From an uncultured Bacilli bacterium (lineage in GTDB: Bacteria > Bacillota_I > Bacilli_A > RF39 > UBA660): 64,000 bases of DNA. The position numbers were made by a program, and so were the translations under genes. Below the pieces are notes generated by a model, which was given only the letters and a program-made list of their open reading frames with translations, had not been told where the DNA came from and searched no databases. This document shows positions 16,096 through 25,054 of the stretch, piece by piece. Within the stretch, counting starts at the first letter, position 1. Each line of letters opens with the position of its first letter. The stretch is from assembly GCA_934096125.1 (NCBI GenBank), contig CAKOLB010000006.1, positions 1 to 64,000 of the forward strand, read 5' to 3'.

Positions 16096-17346
16096 ATGAA
16101 TGAAACAAGAAACATTTTATGTATTGATTTAAAAAGTTTTTTTGCCTCATGCGAATGTATCGAGCGCGGACTAGATCCTTTTACCTATCCTCTTGTTGTT
16201 GCTAATAAAAAACAAGGAAATGGTGCTATTACTCTAGCTATAACTCCGGCCTTAAAAAAACTAGGAATTGCATCAAGAACTAGATTATTTGACATTCCAA
16301 GTCATATAAAATATGACATTGTTCCTCCGAGAATGAAGTTATATATCCAAAAAAGTAAAGAAGTTGTCGGTATCTATCTAGACTTTGTTGCTCCAGAGGA
16401 CTTACACATCTACTCGATCGATGAATGTTTCCTAGATGTCACAGACTACCTAAAACTCTATAAAAAAAACGACTATGAACTAGCAGAAACTATTTTAAAA
16501 ACTATAACTAAGAAAACTGGTCTTACCGCTACCTGCGGAATTGGTCCCAACCTGCTTCTTGCTAAAGTTGCCATGGATGTTGAAGCGAAAAAATATAAAA
16601 ATGGTATTGCTAAATGGACTTATGCAGATGTTTCCACTAAACTTTGGAGCATAACACCTCTTTCTAAAATGTGGGGAATAGGCAAAAGAATGGAAAAAAA
16701 ACTAAATTATTTAAATATTTATACCATTGGCGACCTAGCAAAATATGACGTTAATAAATTAAAAGATAAATTTGGAGTAATGGGAGAAGAGCTTTGGCGG
16801 CATGCTAACGGTCAAGATGAAAGTCGTATTTCCGATTTTAAAATAACATGCAAAGAAGCATCTTTCAGCCACTCCCAAGTTCTATTTAAAGATTATAATG
16901 AAACAAATATTAAACTAATCATTAAAGAAATGGTTGAAGTACTCACATCTAGACTTCGAAAACATAACAAAGAATGTATGAAAATTGGCTTTGGAATTAG
17001 CTATTCTAAAAGTATCGGCGGTGGCTTTTATCATCAACTAAAACTTGATAGACCTACGGATGACACCACAGAAATCACTGATATGTGTCTTCTTATCTTT
17101 GATAAATTTTATGAATTTTTACCCATCCGTAAAGTAAGCATATCTTGTAATAACCTAATTACTAAAAAAGGTAAACAACTAAGTTTGTTTGAAGAAGATA
17201 AAGACCAAAAAGCTAACAATATTGATACAACTATTGATGAAATAAAGGATAGGTTTGGGAAAAATAGCCTCTTAAAAGCATCTAATCTTCTTGATGACTC
17301 AACAGCTATCGAAAGAAACAAAAAAATAGGAGGCCATCATGAGTGA
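16096..17346 (+). CDS. Y-family DNA polymerase (UmuC/UvrX type)
   Basis: Error-prone translesion polymerase. The palm begins CIDLKSFFASCECIERG (first catalytic Asp), has the steric-gate region, and the active-site motif YSIDECFLDVT (about residue 105); a helix-hairpin-helix/thumb region (WGIGKRMEKKLNYLNI) and a little-finger domain follow. Length 416 aa fits the UvrX/YqjW group rather than DinB. ATG is five bases after GGTGA, nine bases inside a longer frame. The downstream yolD-like gene overlaps by eight bases, the usual pairing in Bacilli. I saw no LexA box directly upstream. Confidence 0.92.
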   Translation: MNETRNILCIDLKSFFASCECIERGLDPFTYPLVVANKKQGNGAITLAITPALKKLGIASRTRLFDIPSHIKYDIVPPRMKLYIQKSKEVVGIYLDFVAPEDLHIYSIDECFLDVTDYLKLYKKNDYELAETILKTITKKTGLTATCGIGPNLLLAKVAMDVEAKKYKNGIAKWTYADVSTKLWSITPLSKMWGIGKRMEKKLNYLNIYTIGDLAKYDVNKLKDKFGVMGEELWRHANGQDESRISDFKITCKEASFSHSQVLFKDYNETNIKLIIKEMVEVLTSRLRKHNKECMKIGFGISYSKSIGGGFYHQLKLDRPTDDTTEITDMCLLIFDKFYEFLPIRKVSISCNNLITKKGKQLSLFEEDKDQKANNIDTTIDEIKDRFGKNSLLKASNLLDDSTAIERNKKIGGHHE

Positions 17347-17653
17347 TAGAAAAATGATCAAGTGGCTTCCCTTTAACTCCGTTATCACTGGCAAATCAGT
17401 TTTATATGATAATTTAAAAGCTAAAGCTAAAATTCCCAAACCAAAAATAAGTGAAGACGAAGAAAAAATCATTGAAAACACCTTAATAGATGCCTACTAT
17501 AGTCAGTATACTGTTAAAATAACCTATTACTTAAATGGATACCTTCAAGATACTATTACCAAAATTAAAAAAATAGATAAATTTCAAAAACTTATCTATT
17601 TAAATAACACTATTATCTATTTTCATCAAATAATAACTATGAAACCGGTGTAA
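17339..17653 (+). CDS. YolD-like protein
   Basis: A 104-aa protein with the YolD signature: KWLPFNSV near the N-terminus and a beta-rich C-terminal half (YYLNGYLQDTITKIKKID). YolD-like proteins accompany Y-family polymerases (UvrX/YqjW) in Bacillota; direct role unknown. GGAGG lies within the end of the polymerase gene. It overlaps the convergent membrane-protein gene by 17 bases at its 3' end. Confidence 0.85.
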   Translation: MSDRKMIKWLPFNSVITGKSVLYDNLKAKAKIPKPKISEDEEKIIENTLIDAYYSQYTVKITYYLNGYLQDTITKIKKIDKFQKLIYLNNTIIYFHQIITMKPV

Positions 17654-18548
17654 TGGAAACAAAATAATAATTGTTATCATTACCCTTTTTATATGTCCAT
17701 TTATAAGTAGGAAGTATTGATAAAGAGTTAAAACTACGATCATTATTTTGATCAACAAAATTAGTTATGACACTTCCACTTTGCATAGCATTACCATAAA
17801 CATCATAAAGACCTTCACCTGTGTTTATAAAATATCCAAAATATTCATAAATATAAAGTTCATCACCCTTAGTTGTTGCTTTACTAAGACCCTTTAGTAC
17901 AAAATCATTAGACTCTAAGTTGCAAGCATTTAAAGCAATCGTATATATACCCTCAGCATCCTTTGTAACTGTATAATTATCAATGTTAACTGTCACAATA
18001 TTTTCAAGACCTAATGCAAGTGATTCATCATCAAATATATTTATAGCCATATTTTTTATATCATCATATGTCTTATAAACTGTCAAAGACTCACAAGTAG
18101 CCCCCAAATTACTAAAGATAACTGCTAACTTTTGATTAGTCGAAAGATCAGTTACCATAACTTCATGATCACTATAGATATCTTTAAAAATACTGGCAAG
18201 GTCATTAACATTTGTCGCCGTAATTTTCTTATAAGCATCATATACTAACACGGAATTATCAGTAACATCCAGTTCATCCGTACTTTTATTATTAACAGCA
18301 AGCACATTGAAATTTTCATGAGCTTCATCAAAATAGTGAAAACCAATATAAAATGCATAAATTGACTTAGACATAAAATAAACAACAAAAAGCGAAATAA
18401 CCACAGTCGTTAACAGAACTCTATTCTTTTTCAAATAATTAAAGCATTTAGAAAAGCTTCTTTTATCTTTAGTACTTCTTTCATTTTCTCTCAAAAACCC
18501 AAAAGTTTCTTCTTCATCCCTTAAAAGTGGTTCAATTTTTTTATCCAT
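17637..18548 (-). CDS. Uncharacterised single-TM protein with extracytoplasmic domain
   Basis: About 303 aa: a charged cytoplasmic segment (about 45 residues), one transmembrane helix (about 49-68, VLLTTVVISLFVVYFM) and a 230-residue outside domain that looks beta-rich. No family recognised. The ATG follows AAGGTGAT by five bases; a TTG two codons upstream is rejected. It ends tail-to-tail with yolD, overlapping it. Confidence 0.65.
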   Translation of the reverse strand: MDKKIEPLLRDEEETFGFLRENERSTKDKRSFSKCFNYLKKNRVLLTTVVISLFVVYFMSKSIYAFYIGFHYFDEAHENFNVLAVNNKSTDELDVTDNSVLVYDAYKKITATNVNDLASIFKDIYSDHEVMVTDLSTNQKLAVIFSNLGATCESLTVYKTYDDIKNMAINIFDDESLALGLENIVTVNIDNYTVTKDAEGIYTIALNACNLESNDFVLKGLSKATTKGDELYIYEYFGYFINTGEGLYDVYGNAMQSGSVITNFVDQNNDRSFNSLSILPTYKWTYKKGNDNNYYFVSITPVS

Positions 18549-18608
18549 TTCCAATCACCTTATTCTTTATTAAAAAGTATAACATAATTTGAAAAAATAA
18601 AAAAGAGC

Positions 18609-19496
18609 TTACCTCCGATTTTCACTAATAAGCTCATAATCAGATGTAAGTTGCTTTATTCTTTCTATTATTCTTCTAGCTTTTACTTTATCAACACTAT
18701 CTTTTGTTAAAGATAAATTTCTCTCTAACTCATCAATTGTTAAATTAGAAGTAATAAATGTTGACATTTTATTATTCATTCTATACTGAAGTATTGTTCC
18801 AAGAATCTCATCTCTTCCCCAAGCTGTAACATTCTCCGCTCCTAAATCATCAATTAAAAGCAAATCAACTTCTTGAAACTCTTTGATATAATCAGATATA
18901 ATGCTAAAATCTTCTTTCATCTTGCGTAAAGCCTCAGGAAAATACACAACCATAATCGAAGCATGTTTTTTCACCTTTAGTTCATTTAATAAAGCTGATA
19001 TCAAAAAGGTTTTTCCACTTCCAAAAGAACCATGCAAATAAAGTCCTTTAAGAGAACTAGTTTTTTCATATTTATCATAAAAATCTTTAAGCCATTTTAT
19101 CACTGCTACTCTATTTTTATCCGTTATATCAATATCTTTCATTCTAATATTTTCTAGTTCATTAATACTATTTAATTTTTCCAGTTTCTTTTGACTTTCT
19201 TCTTTTTTATACCGACAAGGCATATAAATAAATTTTAAAAAGCCCCCATCATAACTAGGGTAAAGCACATAACCACTTAACTTATTTTGACAATTTATAA
19301 GCCCTTTGCAATTTTGGCAATTTTTAAGTTCTAAAACAGTATCCATAAGTTTAGTATTATTTTTAAGAGCATCAGCTCTCGTAATTTTATTTCTCTTTAA
19401 TAGATCACAAAACTCTTTTGTTTGCATAGATATATTTAGCTCTTTTTCTAATTCTTCTTTTATTTTATCTATCCTACTCATCTTTATTTTTTCCAT
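18609..19496 (-). CDS. dnaI: Primosomal protein DnaI (helicase loader)
   Basis: AAA+ ATPase that loads the replicative helicase DnaC at origins and restart sites in Bacilli. N-terminal part carries a zinc cluster (CQNCKGLINC...CRY, about 57-102), C-terminal ATPase has Walker A GSFGSGKTF (about 160) and Walker B LLLIDDLGAEN (about 215), then sensor region FITSNLT. Length 295 aa is close to Bacillus DnaI (311). ATG is eight bases from GGAG and overlaps the dnaB stop by one base, so the two form an operon. Confidence 0.93.
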   Translation of the reverse strand: MEKIKMSRIDKIKEELEKELNISMQTKEFCDLLKRNKITRADALKNNTKLMDTVLELKNCQNCKGLINCQNKLSGYVLYPSYDGGFLKFIYMPCRYKKEESQKKLEKLNSINELENIRMKDIDITDKNRVAVIKWLKDFYDKYEKTSSLKGLYLHGSFGSGKTFLISALLNELKVKKHASIMVVYFPEALRKMKEDFSIISDYIKEFQEVDLLLIDDLGAENVTAWGRDEILGTILQYRMNNKMSTFITSNLTIDELERNLSLTKDSVDKVKARRIIERIKQLTSDYELISENRR

Positions 19497-20758
19497 TATT
19501 TAAACTCCTTTAATAAGTTTTCTAATTCTTCCTTTTCTTCCTCAGTCATCTGTTCTTTTTCATTTAATTTATTAAACCATACTGGTTCTTTTGTCTCTGT
19601 CTTTGCAAAAGCCATCTTCTTTGTTAACTTTTTATTTTCTTTTTCGGCAAAATCCATCGCTTCTTTAGCGGTTTTAAGTCCCGACCTTTTCCACTGCCCT
19701 GCAATAGCTTCCACATAATTAGTAGATAGTTTATTATTGTTTTTTCGCAAAACATAATCAAGTAAAACATTTACTACAGCCGGTGGCATCTCTAAATCAA
19801 CAATTAAATTCTCAATAATCTTTATATCTCTATTAGTAGGCTTAACTCCATTATATTTAGTCATCAAAAAGTCCACTGGATTAATGCTTTCAAACATTTG
19901 AATAATTTTTCCTCGCATTGATGTATCTCCAGATGGCGTTTTTAAATATTCAGGCTGAGCTCTATAAATTAAAGTTGGCAATCCACCTTTAGTATTTTGA
20001 TACATCTTTCTAGCCGCAAGTCGCAAAGCATTCTTATCAATCATTCCATATTCATTTAAAACACTTCGAATAAGCTCCATCATTTTTAAAGTATCAATTT
20101 TATATAAAAAAGCTATCTCATTAATAAGTTCCTTCGTTTTCTTATTAAAAGCTCTTTCATTAATTATTCCCTTAGGAATTGAAGAAACTAGCAAATCAAA
20201 ATCAATTATATTTCCAACACTTATATCTAAAGTTTCTCTATCAACTGCTTCAAATGCTATATTCAGTTTACTTTCATACACTTCATCCATTTTCTTCGTT
20301 ATATCAGTATAATCCTTTGTATCAATTCTAAACTTTTTATATTTTTTCTTTAGATATTCATATTCAGTTGCTCCAATATTATTATATAAAACAATATTTA
20401 AAATAGGATGAGAAAAAAACTCATTCGGAGTAAGCGGTGTATAAAGTTCATAAATGTAACTATTTACATCTCCAGCTTTAAAAAAGCTTCGAATAAGACC
20501 CACTGCTTCCAAAGATTCTCTTGCCACTTTTATATTTTTAAGTGGTGTTTTCAAAATAGACATTAAGTGATGATGAGTAAGTTCTCTCGATATTTGCATG
20601 CTACTTTCTAAATCATTAAACAAAGTTAAATATAAACTTGTTGCTAGATGTCCAATAATCGGTTCATAAAAGGAAATTAAATTTTTCTTATCTTCATCAG
20701 TTAAAATACTTTTATTTACTACTGTATAACAGTCCGCTGGTAATAAACTCACTTCCAT
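19496..20758 (-). CDS. dnaB: Replication initiation and membrane attachment protein DnaB
   Basis: Bacilli-specific helicase-loading factor acting between DnaD and DnaI. The 420-aa protein has the N-terminal winged-helix domain (YTVVNKSILTDEDKKNLISFYEPIIG) and two later DnaB/DnaD (DDBH2-like) regions, one near 300-370 with IIENLIVDLEMPPAVVNVLLDYVL. The C-terminal tail is charged. The chosen ATG follows a GGGGAAGTGA region. Located directly upstream of dnaI, as in Bacillus. Confidence 0.9.
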   Translation of the reverse strand: MEVSLLPADCYTVVNKSILTDEDKKNLISFYEPIIGHLATSLYLTLFNDLESSMQISRELTHHHLMSILKTPLKNIKVARESLEAVGLIRSFFKAGDVNSYIYELYTPLTPNEFFSHPILNIVLYNNIGATEYEYLKKKYKKFRIDTKDYTDITKKMDEVYESKLNIAFEAVDRETLDISVGNIIDFDLLVSSIPKGIINERAFNKKTKELINEIAFLYKIDTLKMMELIRSVLNEYGMIDKNALRLAARKMYQNTKGGLPTLIYRAQPEYLKTPSGDTSMRGKIIQMFESINPVDFLMTKYNGVKPTNRDIKIIENLIVDLEMPPAVVNVLLDYVLRKNNNKLSTNYVEAIAGQWKRSGLKTAKEAMDFAEKENKKLTKKMAFAKTETKEPVWFNKLNEKEQMTEEEKEELENLLKEFK

Positions 20759-20799
20759 CAAACATCACTTCCCCATTAACCTGATTATAGCATGATTTT

Positions 20800-21402
20800 T
20801 CAAAAAAAATACAATCTTTTTACTTTTAAAACCTTAATTGTTCTATTATATCGTTTCCAAATTATTTTTATAAAAATTATTAAAAGAAAAAGTCCTAAAA
20901 CAACTTTAGCATATTTATCTAAAACATCAAGCATTATTCCATAATTTTTTCCTAAAACTCGTCCAGAAACAATTAGAACACTATTCCATATAAGTGAGCC
21001 AAAAGTGGTATAGATTAAAAATGGCAAAAAAAACATTTTACTTACTCCTGCAGGAATACTTATAAGACTCCTGATTATAGGGACAAACCTTCCCAAAAAA
21101 ACTGCTTTCGTTCCTTTTGAAAGAAACCAAGCACTAGCTTTTCCCACATTTATTTTCTCCTTTTTCATAAGATTTCGTCCTGTATACCCAAGATAGTAAA
21201 GAATAATTGCTCCCAGCACTGAACCAAGCGTTGAAAAAAGTATAACTCCCCCTACTTGCAAAGAAGTATTTGTAGTAAAAAATCCCCCCAATAGCAAAAT
21301 AACTTCAGAGGGAATAGGTGGCAATAAGTTTTCTAACATTATTAAAAACAAAATACCCAAGTAGCCAAAATCGTTAATAACAACCAGTATAAACTCTTGC
21401 AC
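20800..21402 (-). CDS. DedA family membrane protein
   Basis: About 200 aa with several transmembrane segments and DedA/SNARE-associated signatures: ENLLPPIPSEVILLLGG (re-entrant region) and FLGRFVPIIRSLISIPAGVSKM. DedA proteins are lipid-flipping or transport proteins (undecaprenyl-phosphate or phosphatidylethanolamine in characterised members). The start is a GTG preceded by AAGGTGAT; other in-frame candidates lie on the Shine-Dalgarno itself. Specific substrate cannot be told. Confidence 0.9.
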   Translation of the reverse strand: MQEFILVVINDFGYLGILFLIMLENLLPPIPSEVILLLGGFFTTNTSLQVGGVILFSTLGSVLGAIILYYLGYTGRNLMKKEKINVGKASAWFLSKGTKAVFLGRFVPIIRSLISIPAGVSKMFFLPFLIYTTFGSLIWNSVLIVSGRVLGKNYGIMLDVLDKYAKVVLGLFLLIIFIKIIWKRYNRTIKVLKVKRLYFF

Positions 21403-21438
21403 ATAAATCACCTTGATATAATTATATTATTCATACAA

Positions 21439-21716
21439 CTATTTATAACGTGCAACTTCACAATTATTCAAAATTAACTTTAATAAATTATCATTAGCAT
21501 TTATATTTTCAAAATAGCACTTTACAGGTATGTGAAACTATTAATACTTTTTTATCTTTATACTCAGCTTTAATTTCATCTAAAATGTATATATTCTTTC
21601 CAAAAACTCTTCAACAGTTTCTGCCATCTCATAAGTTCTCGTTTTAATCCATCAGCGAGAATAAGAGCCGTCTCTTTAGTCTTTTTAATGGAGAACAAAT
21701 AATTAAATCTATATTT
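21439..21716 (-). pseudogene. Histidine phosphatase superfamily, frameshifted remnant
   Basis: Three reading frames must be joined to read NENIDLIICSPLKR, then TKETALILADGLKRE, then EEFLERIY, DEIKAEYKDKKVLIVSH, and finally YFENINANDNLLKLILNN, a recognisable C-terminal half of a phosphoglycerate-mutase-like phosphatase (CSPLKRTKET and VSH motifs). A single-base loss after the SPLKR motif and at least two further frameshifts are visible. The N-terminal RHG segment is absent; its place is taken by the RhuM remnant upstream. Confidence 0.65.
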
Positions 21717-22070
21717 TCATTTTTTCATGTTTTCTAATGCTTTTGAATAATTACCAATCACCTTTAAAATTTCTTGACTGTCGCTATTTTGTAAATCATC
21801 ATTTATTCTATTAGCTATATCGATTAACTGAACAGTCTTTTCTAAGCACTCTAGTCTCCTTTGATTAATTGCGTATCCTTGCAACATATAATCTTTCAAA
21901 ATCTTATTAGCCCATCTTCTAAAAACAATTCCATTTTGTGATTTAACCCGATACCCTACGCTTATTATCATATCTAGATTATAGTAGTCAATATTTCTAG
22001 TTACTTTTCTATTTTCTTCTTTTTGAACTGTCGCAAATTTTGCGACAGTTGAAGCATCAAGTTCTCCCTT
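21717..22070 (-). pseudogene. RhuM-family protein, N-terminal/central remnant
   Basis: In one frame the sequence reads GELDASTVAKFATVQKEE, NIDYYNLDMIISVGYRVKS, then FRRWANKILKDYMLQGYAINQRRL and EKTVQLIDIANRI, the conserved core of RhuM-type proteins including a RhuM-Fic fusion subgroup. It has no start codon of its own before this core, abuts the stop of the DUF362 gene, and ends at a stop after about 118 codons, so both ends are missing. An ATG inside (21971) opens an 84-codon frame that is unlikely to be a working protein. Confidence 0.65.
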
Positions 22071-22957
22071 TAATCTATATTTATTATTTCATACTCTCTG
22101 TTTCCAAGTCCTAGCTCAAAAGCAGTTTCTACAATATGAATAGCATGCTTTTCTTTCATTCTATGAATCAAAGATTCTTTTCCCGGATCGTTAGAATTAA
22201 CAATAGTATCATAACAACATTGATCTAAAGCCACTGGATCAACACTTGCAAATATTCCTATATCTGCCATCTCTGGATCTGCCGGATTTGAATCACAATC
22301 ACAATCTATAGAAATTTTATTAGCAATATTAATATAAGCCATATTCTCTGGTTTAAAATATTCCACAACAGCTTTATCTGCTTCGGCCATACTTTCTAAA
22401 AAACCATCTTGGTCATCTGTTAATTCCCACACTTTTTTAGTATCACTAGTTCTTCCCACAGAATGTATCCAAGCCTTCCCATTACTAGATGCAACTCCAA
22501 TACTCATATTTTTTAAAGCGCCTCCAAAACCACCCATTACATGACCCTTAAAATGCGATAGCATTAACATTGAATCATAATTTTGAATATGGCTACCAAC
22601 AATATTTTTATTTTGTAAATGTTTTCCACCATTAACAGGTATTTCTATCTCACCTTCTTCATCCATGATATCACACGGAGCAATTTCCATAAAACCATGA
22701 GCCTTAATTGTTTCCCAGTGATCACTAGAAATCATTCTCTTCCCAGGATATGCTGTGTTACATTCCACTAAAGTTCCATTTAATTTTTGAACTAAGCCTT
22801 TAATTAAATTAGGATCAAGAAAATTATGACCGCCCATTTCTCCCGTTGATATTTTAACAGCTACTTTTCCCTTTAAAGGATGATTTAGTGCCTCATATAT
22901 TTTTATAAGTCCTTCCTTACTAATATCCTTTGTAAAATAAACTTTTGATTTTTCCAT
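22070..22957 (-). CDS. DUF362 domain-containing protein
   Basis: A 295-aa protein with the DUF362 pattern: VAVKISTGEMGGHNFLDPNLIKGLV, LMLSHFKGHVMGGFGGALKNMSIGVAS and DCDCDSNPADPEMADIGIFASVDPVALDQCCYD. DUF362 proteins often carry or accompany iron-sulfur clusters; here the Cys cluster DCDCDSN and QCC are present but no CxxCxxC ferredoxin motif is seen. GGAGGG is eight bases before the chosen ATG, which is nine codons inside the longest frame. The biochemical role is unknown. Flanked downstream by gene debris. Confidence 0.85.
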   Translation of the reverse strand: MEKSKVYFTKDISKEGLIKIYEALNHPLKGKVAVKISTGEMGGHNFLDPNLIKGLVQKLNGTLVECNTAYPGKRMISSDHWETIKAHGFMEIAPCDIMDEEGEIEIPVNGGKHLQNKNIVGSHIQNYDSMLMLSHFKGHVMGGFGGALKNMSIGVASSNGKAWIHSVGRTSDTKKVWELTDDQDGFLESMAEADKAVVEYFKPENMAYINIANKISIDCDCDSNPADPEMADIGIFASVDPVALDQCCYDTIVNSNDPGKESLIHRMKEKHAIHIVETAFELGLGNREYEIINID

Positions 22958-23050
22958 AATATTTTCCCTCCATTTACTTATCATGTTTTCTATCTACATA
23001 TTAACTTACTTTGTTTTCATCTACAACTAAAACTTATCACTTTTTAAGTT

Positions 23051-23272
23051 TTAATCTTCCGCATGTTTATCCCAATCAAGGTCCGGGTCAAATCCATTTT
23101 CTTTTTCCCATTTGATATGGGCATCGCGAGCATTCCGCACAGCTAACGACCCAGAATTTTTTGTAATAGAAGCACCTTCAGTTACTAAAAAAAACGATAA
23201 ATTATATTTTTTAGCTAATTCATTTACTTCTTGACAAAATTCTCTAGCTTTTTTCACTTTTTCATTATTCAT
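23051..23272 (-). CDS. Small uncharacterised protein, about 73 aa
   Basis: No named family recognised. It is soluble and charged, with a helix (KVKKAREFCQEVNELAKKYN), a strand-like segment SFFLVTEGAS, and a C-terminus DPDLDWDKHAED. Similar small proteins occur beside metabolic genes in gut Bacillota, from recollection only. The second in-frame ATG (23272) is nine bases from AAGGAGG, the first only three; it overlaps the upstream carboxymuconolactone-decarboxylase-like gene, so the two are translated together. Confidence 0.65.
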   Translation of the reverse strand: MNNEKVKKAREFCQEVNELAKKYNLSFFLVTEGASITKNSGSLAVRNARDAHIKWEKENGFDPDLDWDKHAED

Positions 23273-23585
23273 TTTCATAAACCTCCTTAAGTAAATTAAA
23301 TACCGCCCAACCTTTTGGCCATCCTACATAAAAGGCAGTATGTGTCACGATTCCCACCATTTCGTTTCTAGTAACGCCATTATTTTTAGCATTTACTAAA
23401 TGATATTTAAGCGAGTTATCAGTAATACCACTAGACATAAGTGCCACAATAGTAATAATACACCTTGTCTTTAAATCAACAGATGAATCATTCCAATTCT
23501 CTCCAAATAATATATCATCATTATAATGAGCAAAAGCAGGTGCTAAATCACCTAATTGCTTTCTTCCAGCAGTTTGGACAATCAT
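23265..23585 (-). CDS. Carboxymuconolactone decarboxylase family protein
   Basis: A 106-aa all-helical protein of the AhpD/CMD superfamily: DLKTRCIITIVALMSSG and GVTRNEMVGIVTHTAFYVGWPKGWAVF. It lacks the CxxC of AhpD peroxidase-reducing members, so it belongs to the gamma-carboxymuconolactone-decarboxylase-like group, whose Firmicutes members mostly have unknown substrates. GGGAG lies five bases before ATG. Operon with the small downstream gene. Confidence 0.85.
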   Translation of the reverse strand: MIVQTAGRKQLGDLAPAFAHYNDDILFGENWNDSSVDLKTRCIITIVALMSSGITDNSLKYHLVNAKNNGVTRNEMVGIVTHTAFYVGWPKGWAVFNLLKEVYENE

Positions 23586-23800
23586 TTATTCTCCCTCTTT
23601 CTTTATTTTTTCAAGCCACTTTTTATCTTTTCAGTACAAGTTATCAAAGTATCTGAATAACTTTTAAACACAATATTCATTTCATCTTTCACATTTACAT
23701 TATGACATATTTTCTTGATTATCATACTCAACAAATGGACCAGAGTGTCTTATTAAACAAACTAGAGCTTTAATTTTTTTTACAACTTTTATAATAGACT
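23586..23800 (-). pseudogene. Gene debris incl. phosphatase-like N-terminus
   Basis: At 23700-23783 the minus strand reads KALVCLIRHSGPFVEYDNQ followed within a few codons by a stop; LIRHS is the N-terminal catalytic motif of a histidine phosphatase. No start codon with a ribosome-binding site is evident. Downstream, a 25-codon frame (MNIVFKSYSDTLITC...) ends just before the next gene. The stretch looks like fragments of a lost gene. Confidence 0.4.
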
Positions 23801-24988
23801 TTATTTAATTTTTAGGATGCACACACATTCCACATGATAAGTATAACAAAACATATCACAAACATAAAAATTTTGAATATCATAACTATCTTTAATTAAG
23901 TTTAAATCTCTTGCTAAAGTATGATAATCACAAGATATATAAATTATTTTCTCAGGTAGTTTTTCCTTTATCAAATTTATTACACTAATTGATACCCCTT
24001 TTCTCGGTGGGTCCAAAATCAAAGTATCAAATACTCCGGCATCAATCTTTCCAACATCTTTAGCATCCAAAAGCAAAAAATCTGCATCTAAATTATTTAA
24101 TGAGGCATTATACCTTGCATTTAATACTGCATTATCCACTATTTCTATTCCCATAGTTATCGCTTTTTTCCTAGCAGCTGTTAAACTTAAAACCCCAACA
24201 CCTGAATATAACTCTAAGACCTTATCACCTGGCTCAATATAGCTACTCACAATACCCAGCAATTTATCAGCAACAGCCAAATTAACTTGAAAAAAAGCAT
24301 CATAACTAACTTTAAACTTCAAATCATTTATTACTTCATAAAAATAATCATCACCAAAAACAAGATTATCATTTACTATTATTCCTTTAATAAAAGAAAC
24401 ATTTTTTAATTCATTAACATCTACATTTTCCAAAGTCTTAATACTAACTATGACATCATTTTGATAATTAGCACGGATAACTACCTCGCCATCTAAAATA
24501 TTAATTTTCTTTATATAATAGGTGCACTTATTAATCACTTCTTTAGCAAGCATGCATTTATCTATTTTCACAAGACTATGACTTTCCCTTTTATAATATC
24601 CAAGATTTCCATTTTTTATCTTAAATGTTATTTTATTTCGATAATGTGTACTCACAGGGCTATAAACAACTTCTGGCTTAATATCTATCTTCATCTTTTG
24701 AAAATAATTAACTACCATTTTCTTTTTTTCTAAAACAGTATCTTGATAAGTTAGGTTCTGCAGTACACACCCATCACATTCATCATAAAAAGGACAAAAA
24801 GCATCCACTCTTTTTAAAGATGGCTTTACTATTTTTTCTACTTTCGCTACATTATAACTTTTCTTTTTAGTATCTATATCTATTTCTACTATATCCCCAG
24901 GAACAGTCTTTGAGACAAAAGTAACCTTTCCATCCACAAATGCTATACCTTTGCCATAATCATCTAACTTCTCTATTTTCACTTTCAT
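23801..24988 (-). CDS. 23S rRNA (uracil-5-)-methyltransferase, RlmCD/RumA type
   Basis: SAM-dependent RNA m5U methyltransferase. A TRAM-like N-terminal domain (KVKIEKLDDYGKGIAFVDGKV) is followed by the 4Fe-4S Cys set (CPFYDECDGCVLQN, plus a Cys further on), the SAM site (VLELYSGVGVLSL) and the catalytic DPPRKGV and YISCDYHTLARDL motifs (catalytic Cys in ISCD). About 395 aa. The ATG at 24988 is used, eight bases after GGTG; earlier ATG/GTG codons are in frame. Whether it acts on U747, U1939 or both cannot be told. Confidence 0.92.
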   Translation of the reverse strand: MKVKIEKLDDYGKGIAFVDGKVTFVSKTVPGDIVEIDIDTKKKSYNVAKVEKIVKPSLKRVDAFCPFYDECDGCVLQNLTYQDTVLEKKKMVVNYFQKMKIDIKPEVVYSPVSTHYRNKITFKIKNGNLGYYKRESHSLVKIDKCMLAKEVINKCTYYIKKINILDGEVVIRANYQNDVIVSIKTLENVDVNELKNVSFIKGIIVNDNLVFGDDYFYEVINDLKFKVSYDAFFQVNLAVADKLLGIVSSYIEPGDKVLELYSGVGVLSLTAARKKAITMGIEIVDNAVLNARYNASLNNLDADFLLLDAKDVGKIDAGVFDTLILDPPRKGVSISVINLIKEKLPEKIIYISCDYHTLARDLNLIKDSYDIQNFYVCDMFCYTYHVECVCILKIK

Positions 24989-25054
24989 TTGCATCACACC
25001 AATATTCTAGCATAAATAAAGAATTTTAGTAAACATTAATAATGGTGAAATCTT

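Noticed and set aside
16041..16096. LexA/SOS box before the translesion polymerase
   Set aside because: No GAAC-N4-GTTC-like element was seen in the 55 bases upstream.
17109..17481. Minus-strand frames over the Y-family polymerase and yolD
   Set aside because: They lie over conserved coding sequence of the + strand and have no ribosome-binding site.
21717..21971. 84-aa protein as a real short gene
   Set aside because: It is the middle of a RhuM domain with coding sequence continuing upstream of its ATG and no Shine-Dalgarno.
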